From Caballeronia catudaia (lineage in GTDB: Bacteria > Pseudomonadota > Gammaproteobacteria > Burkholderiales > Burkholderiaceae), in assembly GCF_001544755.2 (NCBI RefSeq), contig NZ_FCOF02000015.1:62001-126000 (forward strand): 64,000 bases of DNA. The letters run 5' to 3'. The position numbers were made by a program, and so were the translations under genes. The notes beneath the pieces were generated by a model. The model was not told where the DNA came from, ran no database searches, and saw only the letters and a program-made list of their open reading frames with translations. Positions 11,297 through 20,726 of the stretch are shown here, piece by piece. Position 1 is the stretch's first letter, and each line of letters opens with the position of its first letter.

Positions 11297-11842
11297 ATGA
11301 AATTCTGCTCCCTCTGCGGCCACGAGGTCGGCCTCGCCATCCCGCCCGGCGACAACCGCGAGCGCTTCGTCTGCGACAACTGCGGCACCGTGCACTATCA
11401 GAATCCGCGCAACGTCGTGGGCACCGTGCCGGTCTGGGACGACAAGGTGCTGCTGTGCCGCCGCGCGATCGAGCCGCGCTACGGCTACTGGACGCTGCCG
11501 GCCGGCTTCATGGAGATGCAGGAGACGACGAGCGAAGGCGCCGCGCGCGAAACGCTCGAGGAAGCGGGCGCGCGCGTGGAGATTCAAAGCCTGTTCACGC
11601 TGCTCAACGTGCCGCACGTGCATCAGGTGCATCTGTTCTATCTCGCGCGGCTGCTCGACATCGAAGTCGATCCGGGCGAGGAAAGCCTGGAAGTGAAGCT
11701 CTTCGAGGAAAGCGAAATTCCGTGGGACGAGATCGCGTTTCCGACCGTCGGCCAGACGCTGCGTTTCTACTTCGCCGACCGCGCCGCGGGCAATTTCACG
11801 CTGCATACTGGCGATATCTTCCGCACGCTGCGCGACGGCTGA
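11297..11842 (+). CDS. Nudix hydrolase with N-terminal zinc ribbon
   Basis: 181 residues. Two CxxC pairs in the first 35 residues ([20 protein letters not shown]) form a zinc ribbon like that of NudC-type enzymes. A complete Nudix box follows ([20 protein letters not shown], then AG), with the REUxEE glutamates needed for metal binding. The substrate is a nucleoside diphosphate derivative, possibly NADH or ADP-ribose, but it cannot be told from sequence. At 181 residues it lacks the larger N-terminal domain of E. coli NudC. The gene ends 11 bases before aat and is probably co-transcribed with it. Confidence 0.9.
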   Translation: MKFCSLCGHEVGLAIPPGDNRERFVCDNCGTVHYQNPRNVVGTVPVWDDKVLLCRRAIEPRYGYWTLPAGFMEMQETTSEGAARETLEEAGARVEIQSLFTLLNVPHVHQVHLFYLARLLDIEVDPGEESLEVKLFEESEIPWDEIAFPTVGQTLRFYFADRAAGNFTLHTGDIFRTLRDG

Positions 11843-11853
11843 AACTCGAGAAC

Positions 11854-12585
11854 ATGGTTCCCTGGCTCGCCGACGACGATCCGTTCCCGCCCGTCGAGCG
11901 CGCGCTCGGCGCATCGAGCGGCGCGCCGGGCTTGCTCGCCGCGAGCGCCGATCTGCTGCCCTCGCGGCTCGTCGATGCCTACGGGCGCGGCATCTTCCCG
12001 TGGTACTCGGACGGCCAGCCCGTGCTCTGGTGGAGCCCCGACCCGCGCATGGTGCTCTATCCCGCCGAGTTCAAGGTATCGGATTCGCTGCGCAAGACCT
12101 TGAAGCGCGTCGTGCGCGAGGCGGCCTGGGAAGTCCGCGTCGACGACGACTTCGCCGCCGTGATGCGCGCCTGCGCCGAGACGCCGCGCAACGGCCAGCG
12201 CGGCACGTGGATCACGCCGGATATCGTCGATGCATACACGACACTGCATCACGCGGGCAGCGCACACAGCATCGAAACATGGCGCGACGGCGTACGCGTG
12301 GGCGGGCTTTACGGCGTGTCCTTCGGGCGCATGTTTTTCGGCGAATCGATGTTCGCGCGCGAGACCGACGCGTCGAAAATAGCGCTCGCGGCGCTCGTCG
12401 GGCACTTGCGCCGCAATCAAATTGAGATGATAGACTGCCAGCAGAACACGTCGCATCTGGCGTCGCTAGGCGGCCGCGAGATCGCCCGTCGCGCGTTCGT
12501 CGCACATCTCAGAGGGGCCACGGCGCAACCGGCGATCGGCTGGCGCTTCGACAAAACCGTCCTTCTCGACGTGCTGGCACGCTGA
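11854..12585 (+). CDS. aat: Leucyl/phenylalanyl-tRNA--protein transferase
   Basis: 243 residues. Aat adds Leu or Phe to proteins with N-terminal Arg or Lys, marking them for ClpS/ClpAP. Family signatures: [56 protein letters not shown] and the C-terminal [13 protein letters not shown]. The ATG 11 bases after the Nudix stop gives the conserved N-terminus MVPWL; the longer frame upstream overlaps the Nudix gene and is rejected. Confidence 0.96.
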   Translation: MVPWLADDDPFPPVERALGASSGAPGLLAASADLLPSRLVDAYGRGIFPWYSDGQPVLWWSPDPRMVLYPAEFKVSDSLRKTLKRVVREAAWEVRVDDDFAAVMRACAETPRNGQRGTWITPDIVDAYTTLHHAGSAHSIETWRDGVRVGGLYGVSFGRMFFGESMFARETDASKIALAALVGHLRRNQIEMIDCQQNTSHLASLGGREIARRAFVAHLRGATAQPAIGWRFDKTVLLDVLAR

Positions 12586-12728
12586 ACGCTACGGGCGTTT
12601 TGCCGGGCATTTCGCCAAACGCTTGACGCCGATCGACCCACGAACTGCAGCCGCCCACCGCGCGCCCGAATTCAGACACGCGCGCGCCGGCCGGCAACGA
12701 CGAGACGACGCCTGCGAGAGCCGCCAAC

Positions 12729-13556
12729 GTGACACATCCGAACGAGCTGCCGCTGTCACCGCTTTCCGCGCTGCAATTCTATGCAACAGCGCCCTACCCT
12801 TGCAGTTATCTGGAAGGGCGCGTCGCACGCTCGCAAGTCGCGACGCCGAGCCATCTCATCAACTCCGACGTCTATACCGAACTCGTCAAGGCCGGCTTCC
12901 GGCGCTCGGGCGTGTTCACCTATCGCCCATATTGCGACGGCTGCCGCGCGTGCATACCGGTGCGCGTGCCGGTCGCGCGCTTCGTGCCGAACCGGGCGCA
13001 ACGCCGCGTGTGGAAACAGCACGGCAGTCTCGTGGCGAGCGTCGCGCCGCTGCATTACGACGAAGAGCATTACGCGCTCTACATGCGCTATCAGTCCGCG
13101 CGGCACGCGGGCGGCGGCATGGACCGCGACAGCCGCGACCAGTACGAACAGTTCCTGCTGCAAAGCCGGATCAACTCGCGCCTCGTCGAATTCCGCGAGC
13201 CGCCTCATCCGGGCCATCCCGACGAGCCCGGCGAGCTGCGCATGATCAGCATGATCGACATTCTCGGCGACGGGCTCTCGTCGGTGTACACGTTCTTCGA
13301 GCCGGGCCTGCCGAAGACGAGCTACGGCACGTTCAACATCCTCTGGCAGATCGAGCAGGCGAAAAGCCTCGACCTGCCGCACGTCTATCTCGGCTACTGG
13401 ATCCGCGAGAGCGAGAAGATGGCCTACAAGGCGAATTTCCGGCCGCTGGAAGGCCTGATCGACGGACACTGGACGCTGCTCGATCCCGTGAACACGCAAT
13501 CCGCCGGCACCCTGCCGATGCCCGGCCGTATCCAGGGTCCGGCGCAGCCGAAATAA
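12729..13556 (+). CDS. bpt: Aspartate/glutamate leucyltransferase Bpt
   Basis: 275 residues from a GTG start. Bpt is related to eukaryotic arginyl-transferase but transfers Leu to N-terminal Asp or Glu. Visible marks are the Cys-rich N-terminal segment [16 protein letters not shown], the YxxY region [13 protein letters not shown], and [23 protein letters not shown] with GYWI. Together with aat directly upstream it completes the bacterial N-degron tagging set. A tandem 12-base repeat spans the stop codon. Confidence 0.95.
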   Translation: MTHPNELPLSPLSALQFYATAPYPCSYLEGRVARSQVATPSHLINSDVYTELVKAGFRRSGVFTYRPYCDGCRACIPVRVPVARFVPNRAQRRVWKQHGSLVASVAPLHYDEEHYALYMRYQSARHAGGGMDRDSRDQYEQFLLQSRINSRLVEFREPPHPGHPDEPGELRMISMIDILGDGLSSVYTFFEPGLPKTSYGTFNILWQIEQAKSLDLPHVYLGYWIRESEKMAYKANFRPLEGLIDGHWTLLDPVNTQSAGTLPMPGRIQGPAQPK

Positions 13557-13572
13557 CGCCCGAAATAACGCC
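13549..13572 (+). repeat. Tandem 12-bp repeat across the bpt stop codon
   Basis: cgaaataacgcc occurs twice in direct succession, duplicating the final Lys codon and TAA of bpt. It looks like a recent slippage event with no effect on the protein. Confidence 0.85.
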
Positions 13573-13665
13573 CGAAGCGGAAAGCCAACCCGGCCCGACC
13601 GGCACTTCGTCCAAAGCCGCTAAAATGGCGGTCTTAAAAAAATCGCCGTCACCGGCTTTCACTTC

Positions 13666-14688
13666 GTGTTCAGTTCCCTCTACCCGCTCGCGCGTTCGCA
13701 TCTGTTCAAGATGGACGCGGAAGACGCTCATCACCTGACGCTGCGCATGTTGTCCGCGGCCGGCCGCACCGGGCTCGCCGGCGTGCTCGCCGAACGCGGC
13801 CCCGATTCGCCCCGCACCGTCATGGGCCTAACGTTCCGCAATCCGGTCGGGCTCGCGGCGGGCCTCGACAAGGACGGCGCGTGCATCGACGGGCTCGCCG
13901 CGCTCGGCTTCGGCTTCATCGAAGTCGGCACCGTGACGCCGCGCGCGCAGGACGGCAATCCGCGTCCGCGCATCTTCCGGCTGCCCGACGCCAACGCGCT
14001 CATCAACCGCATGGGCTTCAACAATCGCGGCGTCGATCAGTTCGTCGCCAACGTGCAGGCGGCGCGTTATCGCGGCGTGCTGGGGCTGAACATCGGCAAG
14101 AACGCCGATACGCCGATCGAGCGCGCCGCCGACGACTATCTCTACTGTCTCGAGCGCGTCTATCCGTTCGCGAGTTACGTGACGATCAATATTTCGTCGC
14201 CGAACACGAAGAATCTGCGGCAGCTTCAGGGCGCGGGCGAGCTCGATTCGCTCCTCGGCGCGCTCAAGGAAAAGCAGGAGCGTCTGTCCGATCTGCACGG
14301 CAAGCTCGTGCCGCTCGCGCTGAAGATCGCGCCCGATCTCGACGACGAGCAGATCAAGTCGATCGCGGGCACGCTGCTGGCTCACCGGATCGACGGCGTC
14401 ATCGCCACGAACACGACGCTTTCGCGCACCGCCGTGACCGGCATGAAGCACGGCGACGAGACTGGCGGACTGTCGGGCCGTCCGGTATTCGATGCGTCGA
14501 ATGAAGTGATCCGCAAGCTGCGCGCGGAAGTCGGCGCGGACCTGCCGATCATCGGCGTGGGCGGGATTTTCTCGGGCGCGGACGCACGCGCGAAGCTCGC
14601 GGCGGGCGCATCGCTCGTGCAGATCTATACGGGACTGATCTATCGCGGTCCCGCGCTGGTGAAGGAGTGCGTCGAAGCGCTCGCATGA
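13666..14688 (+). CDS. pyrD: Dihydroorotate dehydrogenase (quinone), class 2
   Basis: 340 residues, GTG start. It catalyses the fourth step of pyrimidine synthesis, passing electrons to ubiquinone at the inner membrane. The N-terminal helices ([20 protein letters not shown]) are the class 2 membrane-associating extension. FMN-site and catalytic motifs visible: [34 protein letters not shown] with the catalytic serine, TNTT, and [15 protein letters not shown]. No clear Shine-Dalgarno sequence is seen before the GTG. Confidence 0.96.
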   Translation: MFSSLYPLARSHLFKMDAEDAHHLTLRMLSAAGRTGLAGVLAERGPDSPRTVMGLTFRNPVGLAAGLDKDGACIDGLAALGFGFIEVGTVTPRAQDGNPRPRIFRLPDANALINRMGFNNRGVDQFVANVQAARYRGVLGLNIGKNADTPIERAADDYLYCLERVYPFASYVTINISSPNTKNLRQLQGAGELDSLLGALKEKQERLSDLHGKLVPLALKIAPDLDDEQIKSIAGTLLAHRIDGVIATNTTLSRTAVTGMKHGDETGGLSGRPVFDASNEVIRKLRAEVGADLPIIGVGGIFSGADARAKLAAGASLVQIYTGLIYRGPALVKECVEALA

Positions 14689-14803
14689 TCTTGTCGAACC
14701 CGTATATAGACATAAGCAAACGGTATTACGGCGCGATTGCATCTTTACTATGATCGCCGCATCTGAAGAAAGACGTCGTCGTCATCAAGAGGAGAACAAC
14801 ACG

Positions 14804-15604
14804 ATGAAACTGTCCACGCTCAAGAAGCTCGTCGCCGCCAGCCTGATCGGCGCGGCATTCACGGCCGTCACGACCGCCGCCCACGCCGATGACCTGCTCG
14901 ATCAGGTCAAGCAGCGCGGCACGCTGCGCGTCGGTCTCGAAGGCACCTTCCCGCCGTTCAACTCCAAGACGCCGGCGGGCGAACTGGTCGGCTTCGATGT
15001 CGATATCGCGAAGGCCGTCGCCGCCAAGCTCGGCGTGAAGCCCGAGTTCGTGACGACCGAATGGAGCGGCATCATCGCGGGCCTGCAGGCGGGCAAGTTC
15101 GACGTGATCGTGAACCAGGTCGGCATCACGGACGCGCGCAAGCAGACGCTCGACTTCTCGCCGGCGTACACGTATTCGAACGCGCAATTGATCCAGCGCA
15201 AGGACGACACGCGCGAGTTCAAGTCGCTCGAAGAACTGAAAGGCAAGAAGCTCGGCGTCGCGCTCGGCACGAACTATATGGACATGGCGAAGGCCGTGCC
15301 GGGCATCGACGTGAAAACGTATCCGGGCGCGCCGGAATATCTGCGCGATCTCGCCGCCGGCCGGCTCGACGCGGCGCTCAACGACCGCCTGATGCTTGCG
15401 TATCTGACGAAGAACTCGAATCTGCCGCTGCGTCCGGGTTCGAACGTCGGCCCAGGCAATCCGTCGGGCATTCCGTTCAAGAAGGGCAATCCGAAGTTCG
15501 CGAAGGCGATCTCCGATGCAATGACCCAGCTCGAAGCCGACGGCACGTTCACGAAGATTTCGGACAAGTGGTTCGGCATCGACGTGACCAAGCCGGCGAA
15601 GTAA
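14804..15604 (+). CDS. ABC transporter periplasmic amino-acid-binding protein (cystine/polar amino acid type)
   Basis: 266 residues. A strong ribosome-binding site (aagaggagaac) precedes the ATG. Residues 1-25 form a signal peptide (ending AAHA). The mature part begins DDLLDQVKQRGTLRVGLEGT, and contains GFDVDIAKAVAAKLG, GKFDVIVNQVGIT and a C-terminal ISDKWFGIDV, the pattern of family 3 binding proteins such as FliY/TcyJ. Cystine is the best substrate guess, not proven. The cognate permease follows 126 bases downstream after a possible terminator. Confidence 0.9.
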   Translation: MKLSTLKKLVAASLIGAAFTAVTTAAHADDLLDQVKQRGTLRVGLEGTFPPFNSKTPAGELVGFDVDIAKAVAAKLGVKPEFVTTEWSGIIAGLQAGKFDVIVNQVGITDARKQTLDFSPAYTYSNAQLIQRKDDTREFKSLEELKGKKLGVALGTNYMDMAKAVPGIDVKTYPGAPEYLRDLAAGRLDAALNDRLMLAYLTKNSNLPLRPGSNVGPGNPSGIPFKKGNPKFAKAISDAMTQLEADGTFTKISDKWFGIDVTKPAK

Positions 15605-15628
15605 GCAGCGCCGCTTGCGGCGTCGCGA

Positions 15629-15664
15629 GGGCGGCATCGTCACGGTGCCGCCCTTCTCTTTTTT
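15629..15664 (+). terminator. Hairpin and T-run after the binding-protein gene
   Basis: gggcggca ... tgccgccct followed by a T-rich tract. It sits between the binding-protein and permease genes, so it probably attenuates rather than fully ends transcription, giving more binding protein than permease. Confidence 0.7.
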
Positions 15665-15729
15665 GTCACCGGTTTAATATGTGCCGATTCGTTTCGCTTC
15701 AGCACCGTTTCAGTCAACGCGTCTCTTAA

Positions 15730-16389
15730 ATGTCCACGACATCCCTGCTCGTTCAATCGGCGCCCGTGCTGGCGCAAGGCGCGCTTCTGACGATCAAGTT
15801 CGCGCTCTACTCGATGTTCTTCGGCCTCATCGCGGCCGTCGTGCTGGCGTTGATGGGCATCAGCCAGAACCGCGCGCTCGTCGCGATCGGGCGCTGCTAC
15901 GTGAGCGTGATGCGCGGCACGCCATTGCTCGTGCAGATTTTCGTCATCTATTACGGCTTGCCGAGCATCGGGATTTCGCTCGAGCCGACGCCCGCGGGCG
16001 TGATCGCGCTGTCGGCGAACGTCGCGGCGTATCTGTCCGAAAGCATGCGCGGTGCGATTCTCGGCATTCATGTCGGGCAGTGGCTCGCGGCCTACAGCCT
16101 CGGGCTGTCGCGCGTGCAGACGCTGCGTTACGTGATCGGGCCGCAGGCGCTGCGCATCGCGGTGCCGAGCCTGTCGAACAGTCTCATCAGTCTGATCAAG
16201 GACACATCGCTCGTCTCGGTGATTACCGTGACCGAGCTTTTGCGCAGCGCGCAGGAAGTGATCGCGGCGACCTATCAGCCGCTGCCGCTCTATCTCGCGG
16301 CGGCCTTCGTGTACTGGATTCTTTGCAGCGTGCTGGAATTCGTGCAGCGGATTTTCGAGCGGCGTCTCGCGTTGCCGGGACGCCACTGA
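15730..16389 (+). CDS. Amino-acid ABC transporter permease
   Basis: 219 residues, five predicted membrane helices. The HisM/YecS family is recognised from the N-terminal LAQGALLTIKFALYSMFFG, RGTPLLVQIFVIYYGLPSIG and the EAA loop region SLGLSRVQTLRYVIGPQALR that contacts the ATPase. It should work with the binding protein upstream. No ATP-binding subunit follows; the next gene is convergent and unrelated, so the ATPase must be elsewhere. Confidence 0.93.
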   Translation: MSTTSLLVQSAPVLAQGALLTIKFALYSMFFGLIAAVVLALMGISQNRALVAIGRCYVSVMRGTPLLVQIFVIYYGLPSIGISLEPTPAGVIALSANVAAYLSESMRGAILGIHVGQWLAAYSLGLSRVQTLRYVIGPQALRIAVPSLSNSLISLIKDTSLVSVITVTELLRSAQEVIAATYQPLPLYLAAAFVYWILCSVLEFVQRIFERRLALPGRH

Positions 16390-16393
16390 CGCT

Positions 16394-17395
16394 TTAGTCC
16401 TTTTCGAAAGGAAAGCGCAGCTTCAGATCGCGCCGCGCCGCGTCGATGATCGCGATCATGCGCATCGACGTCGCGTGCGGCATCACCGGGCTTTCGGTTT
16501 CTCCGGCGCGCAACAGCTCGCAGAAATGCGCGGTTTCGTAGTTGAGGCCGCCGCCCGTGAACGGCTCGTCGAGCTCGATCTTGCGGCCATCCGTGTACGC
16601 GATGGTCGCGCGCGCCGGGTTCCACCAGTTCTCGTGAATGGTCACCGTGCCGAGCGTGCCGCCGATCAGCGCATCGCCGCGGCCTTGCAGATCCAGTCCG
16701 CAGAAAAGTTGCGCGATGCCGCGTTCGTGGCGCACGTTGAGGCTCGCGAACACGTCGACGCCGGTGCTGCCCAATCGGCCGATGGTCTGCACGTCGAGCG
16801 CCTCGCCGAGCCAGTCGACCGCGAGAAACGCCTCGTAAATGCCGATGTCGAGCAGCGCGCCGCCGCCTGCTTCCAGCGAGAACGACGGATGATCGAGCGG
16901 CACGTTCGCCATCGAGCACCCCGCGCGCACGAGACCGATTTCGCCGATCGGATCGCTTTCCAGATGCTCGCGCAGACGCCGGTAAAGCGGATAAAACGGC
17001 GGCTTCATCGCTTCCATGAAAAGCAGCTTCGCCGCGCGCGCCGCGTCGATCATCTCCCGCAGCGCGCGCGCATTCACGGCAGCGGGCTTCTCGCACAGCA
17101 CGGGCTTGCCCGCCGCGAACGCGCGCAACGCGTATTCCGGATGACTGTCCTGCAAGGTCGCGATGTAAAGAGCATCGATGTGCCCGAGCATCGCATCGAA
17201 GTCGGCGAATGCGTGCGCGTCGAACGCTTCGGCGAGCGCGCGGGCGGTTTCCTCGCGACGCGAAGAGACGCCCGCGAGCCGCGCGCCTTCGACATGCGCG
17301 AGGCTGTCGGCGAAGCGCCGCGCGATGCGCCCCGCACCGACGATGCCCCAGCGTATCGTCGCTCCTTCGATGTTCGCGATGTTGGTATTGCTCAA
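16394..17395 (-). CDS. Gfo/Idh/MocA family NAD(P)-dependent oxidoreductase
   Basis: 333 residues from a TTG start preceded by GGAGG at a good distance; longer in-frame starts give an Arg-rich, unlikely N-terminus. The Rossmann motif is GIVGAGRIARRFADSL and the catalytic-lysine motif of the family is EKPAAVN. The C-terminal half is the alpha/beta dimerisation domain (SFSLEAGGGALLDIGIYEAF). Substrates in the family are sugars, inositols or trans-dihydrodiols; GGGALLDIGIY is common in dihydrodiol dehydrogenase-like members, but the substrate here is unknown. Confidence 0.88.
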   Translation of the reverse strand: MSNTNIANIEGATIRWGIVGAGRIARRFADSLAHVEGARLAGVSSRREETARALAEAFDAHAFADFDAMLGHIDALYIATLQDSHPEYALRAFAAGKPVLCEKPAAVNARALREMIDAARAAKLLFMEAMKPPFYPLYRRLREHLESDPIGEIGLVRAGCSMANVPLDHPSFSLEAGGGALLDIGIYEAFLAVDWLGEALDVQTIGRLGSTGVDVFASLNVRHERGIAQLFCGLDLQGRGDALIGGTLGTVTIHENWWNPARATIAYTDGRKIELDEPFTGGGLNYETAHFCELLRAGETESPVMPHATSMRMIAIIDAARRDLKLRFPFEKD

Positions 17396-17488
17396 TCCTG
17401 CCTCCGTGCGCAGAGTTCGTCGTGCGGCGATTGTGCCTGAACGCGACGTATCACGAATCCGCGCGTTCGCGCACGACGCACGCACGAC

Positions 17489-17512
17489 AAAAAGCCGGGA
17501 CATGTCCCGGCT
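17489..17512 (-). terminator. Rho-independent terminator of the GntR regulator gene
   Basis: On the minus strand agccgggacatgtcccggct is followed by TTTTT. It lies 73 bases after the regulator's stop codon. Confidence 0.85.
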
Positions 17513-17555
17513 CCAGGCTCAGTCACGCTCAAAGCAGCATCGACGCAAACCGGCG

Positions 17556-17575
17556 GTCGAGTCGAGTCGAGTCGA
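17556..17575. repeat. Pentanucleotide repeat (gtcga) x4
   Basis: Four perfect copies of gtcga lie 9 bases beyond the stop codon of the GntR gene. A simple-sequence tract prone to slippage; non-coding. Confidence 0.9.
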
Positions 17576-17584
17576 CGCCTCGCT

Positions 17585-18337
17585 TCACGCGCCCGCGGAC
17601 GCGTTCACATTCGGCGCTGCGGGCTGGCTGCTCACGCGCTCCAGCGAGAACGCGCGGCCCACTTCCTCCGCCGCCAGATCGACGAGTGCGCGCGTCGCGG
17701 TTTCGGCGGCGGCGGAATCCTTCGCCTCGATCGCCTCGACGACGCTCTTCTGCGCCGCGAGCGTCGCCTCGCGCACGGACTCGATGCCGTCGACGATCGG
17801 ATTCACCGTCACGAGCGCGCCGCGCACGATCGCCGTCATCTGGCGAAAGAACTGGTTGCCGCTCGCCGCGACGATGCGCGTATGCAGCACCTCGTCGGCC
17901 GCCTGATATTCCGGCTCGCCCACCTGCAAGCGCGAGAGCGTGTCGAACGCGTCGCGAATGCCGGCAATCTCGTCGGGCGTCGCGCGCGCCGCGGCGAGCG
18001 CTGCGGCGCGCGGCTCGATCAGCATGCGGAATTCGATTACATCACGCAAAAACATCTGATCCGGCTTCGCGCGAAAGCGCCAGCTCACCACGTCTTCGTC
18101 GATGAGACGCCAGTCGCTCATCGGACGAATGCGAGTGCCTGTTTTCGGCCGCACGTCCAGCATGTGCCGCGCGAGCAACATCGACAGCGCCTCGCGCATG
18201 ACGGTGCGGCTCACGTCGAACTCCTTCGAGAGGATGTCCTGCGGTGGCAGTATCGCGCCATATTTTTGCTCGACGATGCCGGAGACGAGTCCGTCCATGA
18301 CCTTCGCCACCAGCGATCGCTCTTTGTTTTCATCCAT
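17585..18337 (-). CDS. GntR/FadR-family transcriptional regulator
   Basis: 250 residues beginning MDENKERSLVAKVMDG with a good purine-rich ribosome-binding site (ggggagaagcgag). The N-terminal winged helix includes LSKEFDVSRTVMREALSML, the GntR recognition helix. The C-terminal domain is the all-helical FCD ligand domain (VIEFRMLIEPRAAALAA, LHTRIVAASGNQFFRQM) whose Asp/His residues usually bind a metal and an organic acid. Several relatives control sugar-acid catabolism; the target here is unknown. The gene is separated from the oxidoreductase by a terminator. Confidence 0.9.
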   Translation of the reverse strand: MDENKERSLVAKVMDGLVSGIVEQKYGAILPPQDILSKEFDVSRTVMREALSMLLARHMLDVRPKTGTRIRPMSDWRLIDEDVVSWRFRAKPDQMFLRDVIEFRMLIEPRAAALAAARATPDEIAGIRDAFDTLSRLQVGEPEYQAADEVLHTRIVAASGNQFFRQMTAIVRGALVTVNPIVDGIESVREATLAAQKSVVEAIEAKDSAAAETATRALVDLAAEEVGRAFSLERVSSQPAAPNVNASAGA

Positions 18338-18820
18338 CTCGCTTCTCCCCTTCTTGCCTGTTCCGTAGCCGTGTATATGAGCGCATCGCTTTCGCTTCCC
18401 CGGGCTGCGAAAGGCACGACGGGTTCCCGACAGGTCCATTCGTCGTGCTTGATACGTTGCGTCTTCGTTGCTTCGAATGCCAGTGAGGAATTTCCTGACA
18501 GGGTATTCCCTCTGACCTCGATATCGCAGTTTGGTTTTTTCTCTTTTTTGCGCTGCACGTGCGTCTGCTGCCCTCGCGCCGCGCGCGCGCAGGCATTCAT
18601 CAGGGAAACTGAAGAATGGCGGCGTCGCGGCGCGGCGAGTGCGTTCATTTCCGGTCCGACTTCTCCTCGGACCGATCATGCACTCATTTGAGCAAGCATC
18701 CAGTGGGCTTTCTGTTCGAACGCGAACGCAAGCCTGCTGGCATGGGCCTTTTGTATGATCGGACGGTTTGGACGACAGCGCCGTGGCGCGGTGCAGCGCA
18801 GGGATTTGTCAGCGCTATGC
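18338..18820. other. 483-base non-coding stretch
   Basis: It lies between the GntR regulator start and the end of the glycosyltransferase gene. Short overlapping open frames here are Arg-rich in every frame and look like chance. It should contain the promoter of the regulator. No repeat or RNA structure was recognised. Confidence 0.6.
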
Positions 18821-19972
18821 TTAAATCGCGCCATCTTGCGCGCGCGTGCGTCGGGAATCGATCGTCGCCTGGCGGCGCCGCATTGATTCGCGCTCGGCAA
18901 GGGTGTGCTGATAGATCGCCATGTACTCTGCGCTCACTCTTTCGACCGAAAGCTGCGGCAGATTTTGCCGCGCGCGCGCCGCGAACTGGTCGCGCGCCGG
19001 CCGGTCGAGCAAAAGCCAGTGCAGCTTCTCCGCCGCCTGTGCGATATCGCCCGCGGACACGAGCACGCCTGCCTCGCCGTCGTCGAGCATTTCGGGGATG
19101 CCGCCCACGCGGGTCGCGACGATCGCGCAGCCCGCCTCGCGCGCCTCGGCGACCACGAGCGGGCCGGGGTCCTGGCGCGAGAGCAGCGCGAACACGTCGG
19201 CGCTCGCGAAGTACGGCCGCGCATCGGCGACGAAGCCCGTGAAGTGCGTAACGTCCGCGATGCCCAGTTCGGCCGCGAGCGCTTCCAGCGAGCCGCGATC
19301 GGGGCCTTCGCCCACGAGATAGAGGTGCGGCTCCGGCATGAACTCGCGCTCGCTTTCGGACTGCTCGCGCACGAGCGCGAACGCATGCAGCAAATCCGCG
19401 ATGCCCTTCCTGCGATACATGCCCGCGACACAGACGATATTCGGATGCCTGAGGTGCACCGGCTTCGCGGCAGGGCGGCACACGAGGCGCGGCGCGGCCA
19501 CCGCGCCGTTGAGCACCACCGACAGACGCTCGGACCCGATGCCGTGCGCCTGCAAATCCATCGCCACCGCGCGGCTCACGGCCACCATGCGATCCCCGGC
19601 GCGCACGAGCGAAGCGCTTTTCTGCAGTTCGTGATGCACCGTCGTGACGAGCGCGAAGCGCCGCCGCATGCTGCCGAAACGCGAAATGAGCGCGCCTGTC
19701 ATCATGTGCGCGTGCACGATGTCCGGATCGAAACGATCGATGAGACGATTGAAGCCCGCGATCATCGACGGCACGCGCCACGGCTGCCGCGACTGCTGCA
19801 GCGGAATATGCGTGATGCCGTGGCGCCGCAGGAGCGGTTCGAAGCCGCCGCCGGACGATGCGACCACGACGTCCTGGCCCATACGCGCCTGGACGCAGGC
19901 GAGATCGACCATCATGTTGACGGTGCCGTTACCGATCATCTGCGCGTGATTGGCGAGGTGGACTATTCGCAT
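18821..19972 (-). CDS. Glycosyltransferase family 4 (GT-B)
   Basis: 383 residues, cytoplasmic retaining glycosyltransferase. N-terminal acceptor domain starts MRIVHLANHAQMIGNGTVNM with the Gly-rich loop; PDIVHAHMMTGALISR is typical. The donor domain shows VAGMYRRKGIADLLHAF, LVGEGPDRGSLEALA and the EX7E-like SRQDPGPLVVAEAREAGC, then GGIPEMLDDGEAG. It probably adds a hexose to a lipid-linked glycan. It is not in an operon with the sugar-1-phosphate transferase 4 kb away, though both may serve one polysaccharide. Confidence 0.9.
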   Translation of the reverse strand: MRIVHLANHAQMIGNGTVNMMVDLACVQARMGQDVVVASSGGGFEPLLRRHGITHIPLQQSRQPWRVPSMIAGFNRLIDRFDPDIVHAHMMTGALISRFGSMRRRFALVTTVHHELQKSASLVRAGDRMVAVSRAVAMDLQAHGIGSERLSVVLNGAVAAPRLVCRPAAKPVHLRHPNIVCVAGMYRRKGIADLLHAFALVREQSESEREFMPEPHLYLVGEGPDRGSLEALAAELGIADVTHFTGFVADARPYFASADVFALLSRQDPGPLVVAEAREAGCAIVATRVGGIPEMLDDGEAGVLVSAGDIAQAAEKLHWLLLDRPARDQFAARARQNLPQLSVERVSAEYMAIYQHTLAERESMRRRQATIDSRRTRAQDGAI

Positions 19973-20189
19973 GAGAAGAGCTGTCTATGCGCGCGCCGGC
20001 CCATGCCGGCGGCGTCTTTCTTATTGTTTCGAGGACGCGCTTCGAAGCGGCTCGCGCCGCCTTGTTCGTTGTTCTTGCCTCGATGCCCGACGGTCCACGC
20101 CTTGGGGCTGCTGACTGCGGTTTTGTTTCGTTCTGACTGTTTCGCTGCACGCTCCGGTTGCGGCGCATTCAGCGGTTCTTCGGTGGCGG

Positions 20190-20726
20190 CTACAGCAACT
20201 CGTAGGTGTTCTTCGCATAGTCCTCGGCGGCGAACTGCGGCTTGCTCGCGCCGAATGCTTCGCGCGGCTGACGGCTTTTTCTCGTCAGACCGATATACGG
20301 CATGCCGTGCTCGAGGAACGGCCCTTCTGTCTTGCGAAAGCCGAATGCCTCGTAAAACGCGCGCAGGCTCACCGGCGCGGTCAGTCGCACGGCGCGGCCA
20401 GGCCAGCGCTCTGCCGACACCGAGAGCACGCGTTCGATCAGTGCGTGCGCCGTGCCGTCGCCACGGCGCAGCGGGCTCGTCAGGATTTTGTCGACCACCA
20501 CTTCCGGATCGTCCGCATCGCCTGCGTGAATGCGTGCATAGGCGAGCACGGGCATCGAACGGGCCATGTCTTCTGCTGCGAAAACGTGAATGCCTGTTTC
20601 GTCGCGGCCATCTGCATCGAGATGGACATGCGATTGTTCGACGACGAACACCGCACTGCGCGCGCGCAAAATCAAATAAAGCTCACGCGCAGTGAGTTGT
20701 TCGAAATCCAGGGTTTTCCAGTTCAT
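20190..20726 (-). CDS. ElaA-like GNAT acetyltransferase
   Basis: 178 residues. The N-terminal MNWKTLDFEQLTARELYLIL and RSAVFVVEQ are the ElaA signature within the GNAT superfamily; LRRGDGTAHALIERVL is the acetyl-CoA loop and RAFYEAFGFRKTEGPFLEHGMPYI the C-terminal strand-helix. The last 30 residues (RQPREAFGASKPQF...) extend beyond ElaA. Substrate unknown. A short palindrome (ttaccggtaa, 20743-20752) lies 17 bases before the start. Confidence 0.88.
   Translation of the reverse strand: MNWKTLDFEQLTARELYLILRARSAVFVVEQSHVHLDADGRDETGIHVFAAEDMARSMPVLAYARIHAGDADDPEVVVDKILTSPLRRGDGTAHALIERVLSVSAERWPGRAVRLTAPVSLRAFYEAFGFRKTEGPFLEHGMPYIGLTRKSRQPREAFGASKPQFAAEDYAKNTYELL

Noticed and set aside
18531..18758. 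Small frames upstream of the GntR regulator
   Set aside because: Arg/Ala/Ser-rich, no start signals, and overlapping in several frames.
18905..20695. 596-codon plus-strand frame over the glycosyltransferase and acetyltransferase genes
   Set aside because: It spans two minus-strand genes with clear family motifs and the gap between them; its translation has no recognisable domain.
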